Assembly: GCF_000691145.1 (NCBI RefSeq)
Contig: NZ_ASJC01000016.1
Location: 1 to 46,612 of the forward strand
From: Bacillus altitudinis 41KF2b
GTDB taxonomy: Bacteria > Bacillota > Bacilli > Bacillales > Bacillaceae
Direction of reading: 5' to 3'
Length of the DNA stretch: 46,612 bases
Part shown: positions 10,008 to 17,832 of the stretch, piece by piece
Layout: the number at the start of each line of letters is the position of its first letter
Numbering within the stretch: position 1 is the first letter of the stretch
The notes under the pieces: generated by a model
Seen by the model: only the letters and a program-made list of their open reading frames with translations
Database searches by the model: none
Told to the model about the DNA's origin: nothing
Made by a program: the position numbers and the translations under genes

Positions 10008-10020
10008 TCGTTTGCTCACC

Positions 10021-10527
10021 TCACTTTAGATCTTGGCAAAACCTACTGTTAGACATGTCTGTGATTTTTCGATTTAATTGTTGTTCGACCAATTGAAAAC
10101 ATGCCTGCTGAATCCATAAACGTTTAAATGTATAGAGTTGTTCTTTTTCATCGCCATGCATCTCTTCATCTTTTTCTAACTGAAAATCTGTCAATTCGAT
10201 TTTGTCATGAACATGCATGTGAATAAAAACATGCGCATTGTGAAAATCATGCATATGCTCTACTAAAGCTGAGATATTGGTGATAAAGTCATCAAATATA
10301 TCTTCTTCTAGCGTTTTCTTGAGATCTAGATGGCTGTGCACATCCATTGATATGTAATTATCTCTTTCATCCAGTTCTTCTTGAGTGGCCAGAGGGTTAT
10401 CATGAATCGTTGCTTTTCTATTTAAATCTGTAATCGAGAAATAGACGATGATGTCTTTATTATCGAGAAATTCATACTCCCATATCTCTGCATCTCTTAA
10501 TCTTAAAATGCGGGTGAGGTTGTCCAA
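10021..10527 (-). CDS. Histidine-rich hypothetical protein (168 aa)
   Basis: I do not recognise the family. The middle of the protein is unusually rich in histidine: MDVHSHLDL, then EHMHDFHNAHVFIHMHVHDK within about 30 residues. Acidic residues are common elsewhere (EELDERDN, LEKDEEMHGDEKEQ). There is no signal peptide or membrane segment. A metal-binding or metal-sensing role is possible but unproven. It lies 17 bases after the yxjI-like gene and just before the LysR gene on the same strand, suggesting a three-gene run. Confidence 0.65.
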   Translation of the reverse strand: MDNLTRILRLRDAEIWEYEFLDNKDIIVYFSITDLNRKATIHDNPLATQEELDERDNYISMDVHSHLDLKKTLEEDIFDDFITNISALVEHMHDFHNAHVFIHMHVHDKIELTDFQLEKDEEMHGDEKEQLYTFKRLWIQQACFQLVEQQLNRKITDMSNSRFCQDLK

Positions 10528-10544
10528 CTTTTTAAACCCTCCAA

Positions 10545-11051
10545 TTAATTATTCATCGTCGTCGACGAAGACCTCGACGCCGCTTCATCCGCCTTCACAC
10601 AATCAATCGCAACAACCAATGCAATCATCACAGGCTCCATCTCTTCTTTCAAAATATCCACCTTATAGCTATCCCCCCAAGTAAACCATTCCTTCTTCAC
10701 TTGACCGATCATTTCGCCGCTTTGCAGCACTTGGAAATTCATATCCCACCAGTTCCCTTGTACTTCGATACCCGCAGCATCAATTGAATATTTGGCTTTG
10801 AAGAACGTAAATTCTTTTTTGATCGTCAATACCTCTTGACCATCAACTTCTACTACAAACTTCGGTAAAAAGGTAAACATTTTCTTCGTAATCACAGCGA
10901 TTTCATCTCGTTCTGTATTCAAAATGGTGAACGTCTTTGGCACCTTCATAAAGCTGCCTTCGACCACATATACATCATTCTCCTGCTGATCCTTTACAGT
11001 AAACCTGCCGCTCAGACTAAATACCTTTTGCTTCATATAAAGCTGCTTCAT
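10545..11051 (-). CDS. yxjI: YxjI-like LURP-one-related protein
   Basis: The 168-aa protein matches the LURP-one/tubby-like beta-barrel family (Bacillus YxjI). It starts MKQLYMKQKVFSLSGRFTVK and shows repeated strand pairs: GSFMKVPKTFTI, TKKMFTFLPKFVVEV, KKEFTFFKAKYSI and GNWWDMNFQV. A single hydrophobic stretch near the C-terminus, EPVMIALVVAIDCV, resembles the buried helix or lipid-facing helix of tubby folds. The cellular role of YxjI is not established. The gene has its own SD region and leads the yxjI/His-rich/LysR run. Confidence 0.8.
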   Translation of the reverse strand: MKQLYMKQKVFSLSGRFTVKDQQENDVYVVEGSFMKVPKTFTILNTERDEIAVITKKMFTFLPKFVVEVDGQEVLTIKKEFTFFKAKYSIDAAGIEVQGNWWDMNFQVLQSGEMIGQVKKEWFTWGDSYKVDILKEEMEPVMIALVVAIDCVKADEAASRSSSTTMNN

Positions 11052-11127
11052 AAGTACCTCCGATTCAGTTCAAAAATTTATCCGTTCTTACCTTACCCCT
11101 GATTATACCAAAAAATAGAATGTGCAA

Positions 11128-11153
11128 AAAACCACCTGATAGTAGGTGGTTTT
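11128..11153 (-). terminator. Terminator of the darcynin-like gene
   Basis: AAAACCACCT pairs perfectly with AGGTGGTTTT around a 6-base loop, followed on the minus strand by TTTTTTG. It begins three bases past the stop codon. Confidence 0.85.
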
Positions 11154-11156
11154 CGA

Positions 11157-11498
11157 TTACTGATCCATTTTCAGAGATTCTTTTTCATATGTTTGAAAAG
11201 CATCTTCCATTCCCATGATGACCTCTTTAATTTTGACATAACCACTTGTGTAAGGAATAGAATCTCTAATCTCTTCCCACATAAAATGATAGAACTTCAG
11301 GTCATCTGTTTCACACATCACAAAATCTGTGTAATCCTTACCTGGAAGAGCTTCAGCATCAAAAAAGCGCACCGTCACATGTTCCTCATATTTCTGCATC
11401 AACTCTTGCAGCGAAGCCGCATGGGTTCTGCGCTCCTCTCGTGGTAAAGCAAGCCAAGATGGATAGAACTCTAATAAAACAACCATCATATATTTCAT
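11157..11498 (-). CDS. Darcynin-like small protein (113 aa)
   Basis: The sequence has the pattern of the darcynin family: a ferredoxin-like strand KYMMVVLLEF, then YPSWLALPREERRTH, then VTVRFFDAEAL, then FVMCETDDLKFYHFMWEEIRDS and an IKEVIMGMEDAF tail. The family is described from Acinetobacter, and no biochemical role is settled. Three ATGs stand in tandem. ATG 11498 is favoured, seven bases after GAGGGG. It lies downstream of the Crp-type regulator on the same strand with a 71-base gap, and the two may be functionally linked. Confidence 0.65.
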   Translation of the reverse strand: MKYMMVVLLEFYPSWLALPREERRTHAASLQELMQKYEEHVTVRFFDAEALPGKDYTDFVMCETDDLKFYHFMWEEIRDSIPYTSGYVKIKEVIMGMEDAFQTYEKESLKMDQ

Positions 11499-11569
11499 CA
11501 TCATGCCCCTCGATTCTTCTATGATGTGATGATTGTACGCCAGATCTAGAGAATGTGCATTAACATAGG

Positions 11570-12160
11570 TTAATGTTCAGCAGGATGCAGTAGCCTGCTC
11601 AGCGAAACTGGAGAAATACCGATATATGAGGCAATATGATATTGAGCGATACGTTGATGTAACCCGGGATATTTCAATAAAAACGCCTGATATCGCTCAA
11701 TGGCTGGCAAATAGAGCAGTTCCCTCTCACGCTCTTCCTTTCTCGTATACAGCCTTTCTACACTCACCCGAACAAACCGCTCCCACATATGACTTCTGTC
11801 CATCAACATTTGAAGCAGATCATACGGAATTTCAATCACGATAGAATCCTCCATCGCTTCAATCGAATAAGAAGAAGGCTGCCCGTTGATCATACTTGCA
11901 TAAGAAGTAGCAAAATCATCTTCCAACGTAAAAGCCACGTTGTACTCCCTGCCATCCGGTAACAAATAGAAGAGACGGAAGAGACCTGTTATGCAGAAAT
12001 AAGCATGCTTCACTGGATCGCCAGCCTTGATCATGCATGTACCCGCTTTTAATTGTTTAATCGTTGTTCCATCTTTGAAGACTTGCCAATGATTTTGTTC
12101 AATTGGATATTTCGATATTTTGGTTTTGAACGTGTCGTATGGGTTAGTTATTTTGTCCAT
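11570..12160 (-). CDS. Crp/Fnr-family transcriptional regulator
   Basis: The 196-residue protein has a cyclic-nucleotide-binding-type beta-roll at about residues 25-120 (TTIKQLKAGTCMIKAGDPVK, then GLFRLFYLLPDGREYNVAFT) and a dimer helix. A C-terminal helix-turn-helix, about 170-190, reads IASYIGISPVSLSRLL. There is no Fnr-type cysteine cluster. The length suits the short YeiL-like or Arc-like members. The putative target is the downstream darcynin-like gene, by position only. Confidence 0.85.
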   Translation of the reverse strand: MDKITNPYDTFKTKISKYPIEQNHWQVFKDGTTIKQLKAGTCMIKAGDPVKHAYFCITGLFRLFYLLPDGREYNVAFTLEDDFATSYASMINGQPSSYSIEAMEDSIVIEIPYDLLQMLMDRSHMWERFVRVSVERLYTRKEERERELLYLPAIERYQAFLLKYPGLHQRIAQYHIASYIGISPVSLSRLLHPAEH

Positions 12161-12260
12161 CTGTAAGTAACCTCTCTATTAATAGAAAAATTGATAAAAA
12201 ATGGTGTCAGAAAACACTCAGGTTATAATGGAAATATAAGCGAAGATGAGGGGAGAAACA

Positions 12261-12509
12261 ATGAAAAAAATCACTTTTTTTGACTGGACCATCCATTTAC
12301 AAGCAGACTTAACGGCGATTACCGATCATCATGAAAAGAAAATGGTCATTTTAGAGCCATCTATTGAACTAAATAGCATCATCTGGATGGATGACAACAA
12401 CGAGCTACAAATCAAACCTACTTGGGATTGTGTCATTTCAATTGATCCAACCAATAAATCACTGACAATCCGGCAAACAAAAGAAGTATTCGGAGATGTG
12501 TACGAATGA
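12261..12509 (+). CDS. Small protein of a tandem duplicated pair, copy 1 (82 aa)
   Basis: The start ATG at 12261 follows GAGGGGAGA. A TATAAT lies at 12224-12229. The protein begins MKKITFFDWTIHLQADLTAI and contains LQIKPTWDCVISID, shared almost exactly with copy 2. It is soluble, small and beta-rich, with no known domain that I can name. Copy 2 starts 15 bases after the stop, so both belong to one transcript ending at the 12776-12811 terminator. Confidence 0.7.
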   Translation: MKKITFFDWTIHLQADLTAITDHHEKKMVILEPSIELNSIIWMDDNNELQIKPTWDCVISIDPTNKSLTIRQTKEVFGDVYE

Positions 12510-12523
12510 AAATAGGAGGAACT

Positions 12524-12766
12524 ATGAAGAAAACCGCTTTTTATGATTGGACGATTCACTATCCTGAACATTTAACAGCCGTCAAAGATGATACAGAAAA
12601 GAAAATGGTCTTTCTAGAACAGACTGTTGAATTTAAAGGGATTATTCGTATTGATGAGAATGATGAACTGCAAATAAAGCCCACTTGGGATTGTGTCATT
12701 ATTATTAATGCAAAACAGATGTCTGTCACAGTTCGTGATGCAGAAGACTTTGTAGGTTTACCATAG
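12524..12766 (+). CDS. Small protein of a tandem duplicated pair, copy 2 (80 aa)
   Basis: The start at 12524 follows AGGAGGAACT. A longer frame beginning at 12506 would include that ribosome site as coding, so it was not used. The protein is a clear paralogue of copy 1: both share MKK-x-x-F-x-DWTIH, EKKMV-LE, and ELQIKPTWDCVI, while the C-terminal 15 residues differ. It looks like a recent local gene duplication with diverged tails. Function is unknown. Confidence 0.7.
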   Translation: MKKTAFYDWTIHYPEHLTAVKDDTEKKMVFLEQTVEFKGIIRIDENDELQIKPTWDCVIIINAKQMSVTVRDAEDFVGLP

Positions 12767-12775
12767 AAATGAAAT

Positions 12776-12811
12776 AAGTCTCGTTTGAGGGAAATCACTC
12801 AAATGAGACTT
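12776..12811. terminator. Bidirectional terminator
   Basis: AAGTCTCGTTTGAG pairs with CTCAAATGAGACTT (one wobble) around an 8-base loop, with T runs on both strands. It lies between the duplicated pair and the convergent hydrolase gene. Confidence 0.85.
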
Positions 12812-12835
12812 TTTCTGTTTAGTCACCATAATTAT

Positions 12836-13684
12836 TTAATAACCATTTACAAAGTAAGCAATGGTTTCTAGTTCATCTTCTTTCAATTCTCTGTTCACGT
12901 AATTTTGATATTCTATCGTGATTTTCTGTTGATCTCCACCACAAAGATCGGTGAATTTCGCAATCATCCGAAGCTTGTCTGTTTCCTGACGAAACTCCTC
13001 TTTTGTCCACGGTCTTTGGTGTGAAGGAATATACGTTTCAGCATCAAATGCATCTAACTCATCTAAAAGACGCAAGATTTCTTTTACCGTATAATGTACT
13101 TTTTCAGCATACATTTTCGGATAAATGCAATCAGCAAGAAACAGGATTTTTTCCTCTTTCACATACACGATCACTGAATCTGCGGCATGATCACCCCCAA
13201 CATGCTGCACAACACAAGTCACCCCGCCAAGATCAATCTCCATCCGACGATCAAACGTCACAACCGGTAAGACGACCTGAATCTCTCGATGATTCTTAAA
13301 TTCTTCTTTTATCGCCTTCGCGCAAAACTCAATCTCCGTTCCTTCCTTCACCCGCTCATCAATCGCCTCATCTGACCAAGAAAACGGAAGAAGCTTCTCC
13401 ATTTCCTTTCTGGTTTTTGCAGAAGCAATTGAAACCGCATGAGGCAACGCCGGTAGACCAAAGATATGATCCCAATGCCAATGCGTGAGGACAACGAGAT
13501 CAGGCTTGGCGTTCTCGTGTTCTAAGGTTTTTTGGATGAAATATTTCGCATGATCTTCTGAGTTTCCGGCATCGATCATTAATGTTTTGTTATTGCCTTC
13601 GACCATGCCTAGGATGGGGCGGTCGGTGAGTGATACTGGTGTGATGTAGGAGAAGGTTTTGCCTATTTTTTTGATTGTGTGCAT
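12836..13684 (-). CDS. Metallo-beta-lactamase-fold hydrolase
   Basis: The 282-aa cytoplasmic protein carries the zinc-binding motif HWHWDH (His68, His70, Asp72, His73) in VVLTHWHWDHIFG. A second metal ligand is probably in VQHVGGDHAADS, and FLADCIYPKM has the bridging Asp. The fold fits a general glyoxalase-II-like or related hydrolase; the substrate cannot be told from sequence. Its ribosome site (AAGGTAGG) partly overlaps the left copy of an 8-bp repeat that also occurs at the rlmH 3' end. Its native promoter region may therefore have been replaced when the defence cassette arrived. Confidence 0.85.
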   Translation of the reverse strand: MHTIKKIGKTFSYITPVSLTDRPILGMVEGNNKTLMIDAGNSEDHAKYFIQKTLEHENAKPDLVVLTHWHWDHIFGLPALPHAVSIASAKTRKEMEKLLPFSWSDEAIDERVKEGTEIEFCAKAIKEEFKNHREIQVVLPVVTFDRRMEIDLGGVTCVVQHVGGDHAADSVIVYVKEEKILFLADCIYPKMYAEKVHYTVKEILRLLDELDAFDAETYIPSHQRPWTKEEFRQETDKLRMIAKFTDLCGGDQQKITIEYQNYVNRELKEDELETIAYFVNGY

Positions 13685-13698
13685 GGTGTGTTTCCTAC

Positions 13699-13706
13699 CT
13701 TATGAT
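13699..13706. repeat. Left copy of 8-bp repeat flanking the defence cassette
   Basis: CTTATGAT here (ATCATAAG on the minus strand) is identical to 23125-23132 in the rlmH 3' end. The two copies bracket the five-gene cassette in direct orientation. The match is short, so chance is possible. Confidence 0.3.
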
Positions 13707-13841
13707 TTCTCTTTGGATTTTTTACCCTAACTTAATTCCAGAGAGTAATTTTTTAATTTTAATTATGTTTCACTTTAAAATTTACAAGTTATGTAATGGG
13801 AGTATATAAAAAGTTTAAAGGCAAAAGTCTATATCAGACCT

Positions 13842-15584
13842 TTACCTGCGAACTTTCATTCCAGAATATACACAATTTTCAACAACATGTTTAGGCAAAA
13901 GTATTTCTCTAATATTCCCCTCAACCTCTTCACCTAAAGATTGCAAAATTCCCTCTGCAACAGCCCTAGCAAGCAATGGGGGAACCGCATTCCCTATTTG
14001 TTGATACTGCGAGTCTTTTGACCCACAGAATTTATATGAATCCTGGAATGATTGTAACCTAGCTGCTTCTCTAATACTGATAGCTCTGTCTATAACTGGA
14101 TGAACCCACATTGATTTTCTAGCATTAAGTACAGTATCTGAAGGCTCATTATATGCAAGTCTTCTATAAATCGTATTTTGTGTTCTGCTATGATCTGTGT
14201 AGGTAGTTTTCAAAGATTCATCCAGATTATGAAAATTCTGACCTTCTTTTAAAGCCTTAAACCTTTTTTGAGCTACTTCACCAGATTCAGTTCTAACATG
14301 GTTATATACCTTATCTATATTATTAAGGTAATCATTAAGAGGACTATTGAGTAGCGGTTGATGGGAAGTCTTATCAAGTTCATCATCTTTTACATTTACA
14401 CCGGGTGATATGTTTTCTAAATCGCCTATTGCATCATAGATTTTGTTATACTCTTTCCTATTATGAAAAAGTGGCTCAGGCGTTTTAACTGCTTCCTTTT
14501 TTAAAGAAGTTTCTTTGATGCCCATTAAAATTAATCTGCTTCTTTCCTGCGCCACGCCATAATGAGCAGCATTAAAAATATACTTATCCTCATTTAATGC
14601 GTAACCTAACTTGGTAAACTTTCTTTTAATATAATCAAACACATTGAATGATTTAATGATAATCTCAATATCATCATTATTTACTTCTATATCGAATAAC
14701 AAAACTTTATTTTTAATTACTTCTGAAATCTTGCGTATTACCTTCTGTGCCTCAAGAATGTTTTCAAGGCTATCTGTATATGAAGTGAGATTTTCAGTTG
14801 TTTTGTCTAAAAGGTTCTTCAGCTTTTCTCCCAAGTCAGTCCAATCTAATTGGTATAGGCTATTCCAATATTCACAATGCTGACTATGCCATTGCTTGTT
14901 TATTACCTTCATAAAAAATTTATAGTTTGCTTCTTTTTCTATAAAGTTCAATAAATCCATAGGCGATTTCTTTTTAGCATGTTTTAAAAGTGTATTTAAT
15001 TTAGAAAAGAGTTCGTTACTTATTATAAAAGGGGTTAGATCTTTCCGCTGTTTGTAGGCATCCATAAGGAAATTTCTTAATATAACAGAATAAAGTGTAC
15101 TTCTGCCGATCTTAATATGTTCTTCCACAGGCTCAATTTCCAGCTTATCAAGCTCAACTTCGTCCCCTTCACTCAAAAAAAACTTATGCTTTTCTGACTC
15201 CATGCTTTTCACGTTTTCCATCACAAAAGCTATGGGACGAATTTCTTCAATCGCCCGCAAATATTCCTTAACAAGATTATTATTCGAAGAAATTAATGTA
15301 TTCTGTTGCCGATTTGCATTGGAAAATCCTTGACATGGTGGTCCACCTATCACCACATCAATATCACGGAATTCACCAATCTTTTCTCCATTTTTGTCTG
15401 TATATTGAAGCTTTGTAATATCCTCATGTAAAATGACGTCATTACGATGGTTTATTTTAAAGGTTTTACGTGCGTTCTCATTAATTTCGACAGCGACTTT
15501 CACTTCGAACCTGCCTGTCTGTTCAAAGCCGTTGCTGAGACCACCTGCCCCTGCAAAAAGATCCATTACTTTAAATTTTTTCAT
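13842..15584 (-). CDS. DNA cytosine-C5 methyltransferase with a large central insert
   Basis: This 580-aa Dcm-type enzyme methylates cytosine C5 with SAM as donor and presumably protects host sites from the cassette. Motif I is DLFAGAGG (8-15), motif IV is GPPCQGFSN (81-89, catalytic Cys84), motif VI is ENV (123-125), motif VIII is QERSR (346-350) and motif X is QIGNAVPPLLARAVAE near 545. The target-recognition region lies between about 360 and 490. Motifs VI and VIII are about 220 residues apart, against the usual 40-60. The extra Lys/Glu-rich helical block (about 130-315) is unusual. The gene is visibly AT-rich compared with the core genes. It is separated from the other four cassette genes by 433 bases, a terminator and its own promoter. 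Confidence 0.93.
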   Translation of the reverse strand: MKKFKVMDLFAGAGGLSNGFEQTGRFEVKVAVEINENARKTFKINHRNDVILHEDITKLQYTDKNGEKIGEFRDIDVVIGGPPCQGFSNANRQQNTLISSNNNLVKEYLRAIEEIRPIAFVMENVKSMESEKHKFFLSEGDEVELDKLEIEPVEEHIKIGRSTLYSVILRNFLMDAYKQRKDLTPFIISNELFSKLNTLLKHAKKKSPMDLLNFIEKEANYKFFMKVINKQWHSQHCEYWNSLYQLDWTDLGEKLKNLLDKTTENLTSYTDSLENILEAQKVIRKISEVIKNKVLLFDIEVNNDDIEIIIKSFNVFDYIKRKFTKLGYALNEDKYIFNAAHYGVAQERSRLILMGIKETSLKKEAVKTPEPLFHNRKEYNKIYDAIGDLENISPGVNVKDDELDKTSHQPLLNSPLNDYLNNIDKVYNHVRTESGEVAQKRFKALKEGQNFHNLDESLKTTYTDHSRTQNTIYRRLAYNEPSDTVLNARKSMWVHPVIDRAISIREAARLQSFQDSYKFCGSKDSQYQQIGNAVPPLLARAVAEGILQSLGEEVEGNIREILLPKHVVENCVYSGMKVRR

Positions 15585-15637
15585 TATAAAACCTCACTTC
15601 ATTAAGAAGTAATCTTTCATATTATATTTCAATAAAA

Positions 15638-15649
15638 GAACATAAGTTC
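15638..15649. promoter_or_regulatory. Palindrome in the methyltransferase leader
   Basis: GAACATAAGTTC has 4-bp perfect arms around ATAA. It lies about 30 bases downstream of the putative -10, where a repressor would act. No controller-protein gene is present, so its role is open. Confidence 0.3.
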
Positions 15650-15677
15650 GTAAATTTGTTTTTTAATTAACTTTTCA

Positions 15678-15704
15678 ATTATATCATAATTATATTTATA
15701 TCAA
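15678..15704 (-). promoter_or_regulatory. Putative methyltransferase promoter
   Basis: On the minus strand TTTGAT (15700-15705) and TATAAT (15678-15683) are 16 bp apart, or TTGATA with a 15-bp spacer. They lie about 95 bases upstream of the start codon. Confidence 0.45.
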
Positions 15705-15975
15705 ATGGTTTATTGTTGGTTTCTCAAGGGAGATTTCAGAGTTTGCAAAAGCCGATTTTTTTATAAGGTATAAAGTATAACAAACCTACAGTGTTCCAAT
15801 CCATGTCTAATAATGTCTCACTAAGACTCTCTAAAATGACTGCAAAGACCAGCGAGTGAATATAAAAGACTAGTATGTAATAAAGTTAATTTTCATTAAG
15901 GAAAATGAATTTATGCATGGCTTTTGACACTCAGTTAATCATATTCACATATTTATAAAACACTATACTTAAATG

Positions 15976-16011
15976 AAAAACACCCTGAATCTCTGTAGAA
16001 GGATTAGGGTG
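15976..16011 (-). terminator. Terminator of the four-gene defence operon
   Basis: CACCCTAATC pairs with GATTCAGGGTG (one bulge), followed by TTTTT on the minus strand, directly after the AIPR stop codon. It separates the effector genes from the methyltransferase. Confidence 0.75.
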
Positions 16012-16017
16012 ATAATA

Positions 16018-17829
16018 CTAAATCAAGTTTTTTAATTCTTGTGAGCAGGTCTCTTTATACTGAATCCAACATGCTTCTTGCTTCGCCCATTGTGTAACGT
16101 TTCGCTCTCCCGCAGATTCCCTAAGATAGGACAATGTCTTTTCTGCGATTATTCGAATGATATCATCCCATTTTTCGGACAAGGATTGTTCTTCCCACAC
16201 TTTAATTAAATCTATCTGTTCACTATATATTTGATGAAACATCGCAGTTGTATAATAAAGGACATTTGCTTTGTAACCTCTTAGCTTCATTTCATCAACA
16301 ATTTTCTTTACCCTAAGATTAATAATAGCTCGCGCAATTAGTTTTTGATAGACAGATAATGTTATTTTATCGAGGGTATTTCCGCTCCAAAAGCTCTTAT
16401 TTAACTCCATGAATTTCTTAAAAGCTTCCTCCCCGCCTTTACTGGAAACATGAGGATAGCCTTCCCATGACATGAAATATTTAGCCATATCAACTTTTGT
16501 GAGGACTTTATTTTTCGGATATTGTTTCTTGAAGTCAATCTGTTCTTTGCCTCTTTTTCGCCTGTTAATATCAACCATATACTGCCCTCTGGCACGTTCA
16601 AAGTACCATTTGCTTTCGGACCTTCTTCCATCTATTCCAGGAATCCAGATATTTCTCGAAAATTTTTCAAGGTCAGACATGAAACGTGTATTGGCTAATA
16701 AATCTGATTTATTAATCTTGTTTTGGGTATTGGCATATTGTGAAATGCGTGAAATCATCTCATCTTCGATCTGGTGCTGATCTTTTTCAGTAAATTCATT
16801 AACCTGTAGGATAGTAAGTTTTGCCTGGACATAGACATCTTTCAAGCTGATCCCATCCTTGTAAGCTTTATGAATGGAAGCTGTCGTTTGACCTCCGTTA
16901 ACAATCTGCCAGCCACTTAATCCCTTAATCTTAAATTGGTTTACTCCTTCTTTTACTGGTTCAAAGTTACCAGTACGGGCTACTGTTGATATACCATTGT
17001 TATAGGCAACAAACATTTTACGCTGAAAAGGGTCCTTTAATGTATCGCGAATGCCTTTGTTGGTTCCGCCCCTTGCTTGAAGGAATGATCGAACATTTCG
17101 CTCAACAAGCTTTTGTCCCCATTCATCATATGCTTTAGCTAGTAACTCAGCAGAAATATAACCTATATAACATTCAAAATCCTTCACACCACTTGAGGGG
17201 TCCGGGACAAACATCATCTCAAATGTTTCACCGTAGTCCTGTTCAAAATCTATGTAGTCTGTTTCAATAGCTTGCTCAGAAGTGATCAGTTGCTGAACTC
17301 GATCAATATCCCATACTTGAACATTAACAGTTTCAATTCCAGGGATGGTTATTTCTACAGGCTTATTGGAAGTATAATACATGTTTGTTATAACAAAAAT
17401 ATTAATCTCATTTAAACTATTCATTACTTCATTGATGATTTTAGCAAGATCGTAGGCTTCCAATGAATGATCAATCGTCTGAAGGAGACTTTTTGAATTT
17501 GTAATAAATCGTTTTACCCTATTGGCTACTTCAGTGACAGCAGTCATGTTGATGGAAAGTAAATCTTTTTCATTCTGCTCAAAGTTATAATCAACAACGT
17601 AAACATCTAATACTTGATTCTCTTCGTCATAAGAATAGGCATTTACAGCAATATTTTTTCCAGAATCCCTAAAAGGAGGCAACAGAATTTCAGGTTCATC
17701 TGGTCTATCCATAAAGGAGATCATTTTTTCCAGGAAAGGAACCTGGTAACTACCAGATTCTATCGCTTTTTCCTCTAACTCTTCTGTAAAATCGAGCAGG
17801 AATTCTTTTCTTTGTCTTGTTTCTATCAT
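16018..17829 (-). CDS. AIPR-family protein (abortive infection/phage resistance)
   Basis: The 603-aa protein shows the AIPR pattern. The N-terminal region has AVNAYSYDEENQVLDVYVVD (61-80), a strand set that in relatives resembles a degenerate nuclease-like fold. The core has LVERNVRSFLQARGGTNKGI (241-260), AYNNGIST (275-282) and WQIVNGGQTTASIH (307-320). The last two are the most conserved family elements. AIPR proteins occur with restriction-modification genes and were named from phage-resistance loci; their biochemical activity is not settled. It is the last gene of the four-gene run, three bases after the PD-(D/E)XK gene, with AAGGAT upstream of ATG. Confidence 0.85.
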   Translation of the reverse strand: MIETRQRKEFLLDFTEELEEKAIESGSYQVPFLEKMISFMDRPDEPEILLPPFRDSGKNIAVNAYSYDEENQVLDVYVVDYNFEQNEKDLLSINMTAVTEVANRVKRFITNSKSLLQTIDHSLEAYDLAKIINEVMNSLNEINIFVITNMYYTSNKPVEITIPGIETVNVQVWDIDRVQQLITSEQAIETDYIDFEQDYGETFEMMFVPDPSSGVKDFECYIGYISAELLAKAYDEWGQKLVERNVRSFLQARGGTNKGIRDTLKDPFQRKMFVAYNNGISTVARTGNFEPVKEGVNQFKIKGLSGWQIVNGGQTTASIHKAYKDGISLKDVYVQAKLTILQVNEFTEKDQHQIEDEMISRISQYANTQNKINKSDLLANTRFMSDLEKFSRNIWIPGIDGRRSESKWYFERARGQYMVDINRRKRGKEQIDFKKQYPKNKVLTKVDMAKYFMSWEGYPHVSSKGGEEAFKKFMELNKSFWSGNTLDKITLSVYQKLIARAIINLRVKKIVDEMKLRGYKANVLYYTTAMFHQIYSEQIDLIKVWEEQSLSEKWDDIIRIIAEKTLSYLRESAGERNVTQWAKQEACWIQYKETCSQELKNLI

Positions 17830-17832
17830 CTT

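Larger units (their letters stand above)
15585..16017. other. Long AT-rich gap between methyltransferase and AIPR gene
   Basis: No credible ORF lies here on either strand. The right end holds the terminator of the upstream operon. The left end holds a minus-strand promoter and a palindrome before the methyltransferase. The middle (about 15720-15970) shows nothing recognisable. A plus-strand TTGACA near 15926 has no gene to serve. Confidence 0.5.
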
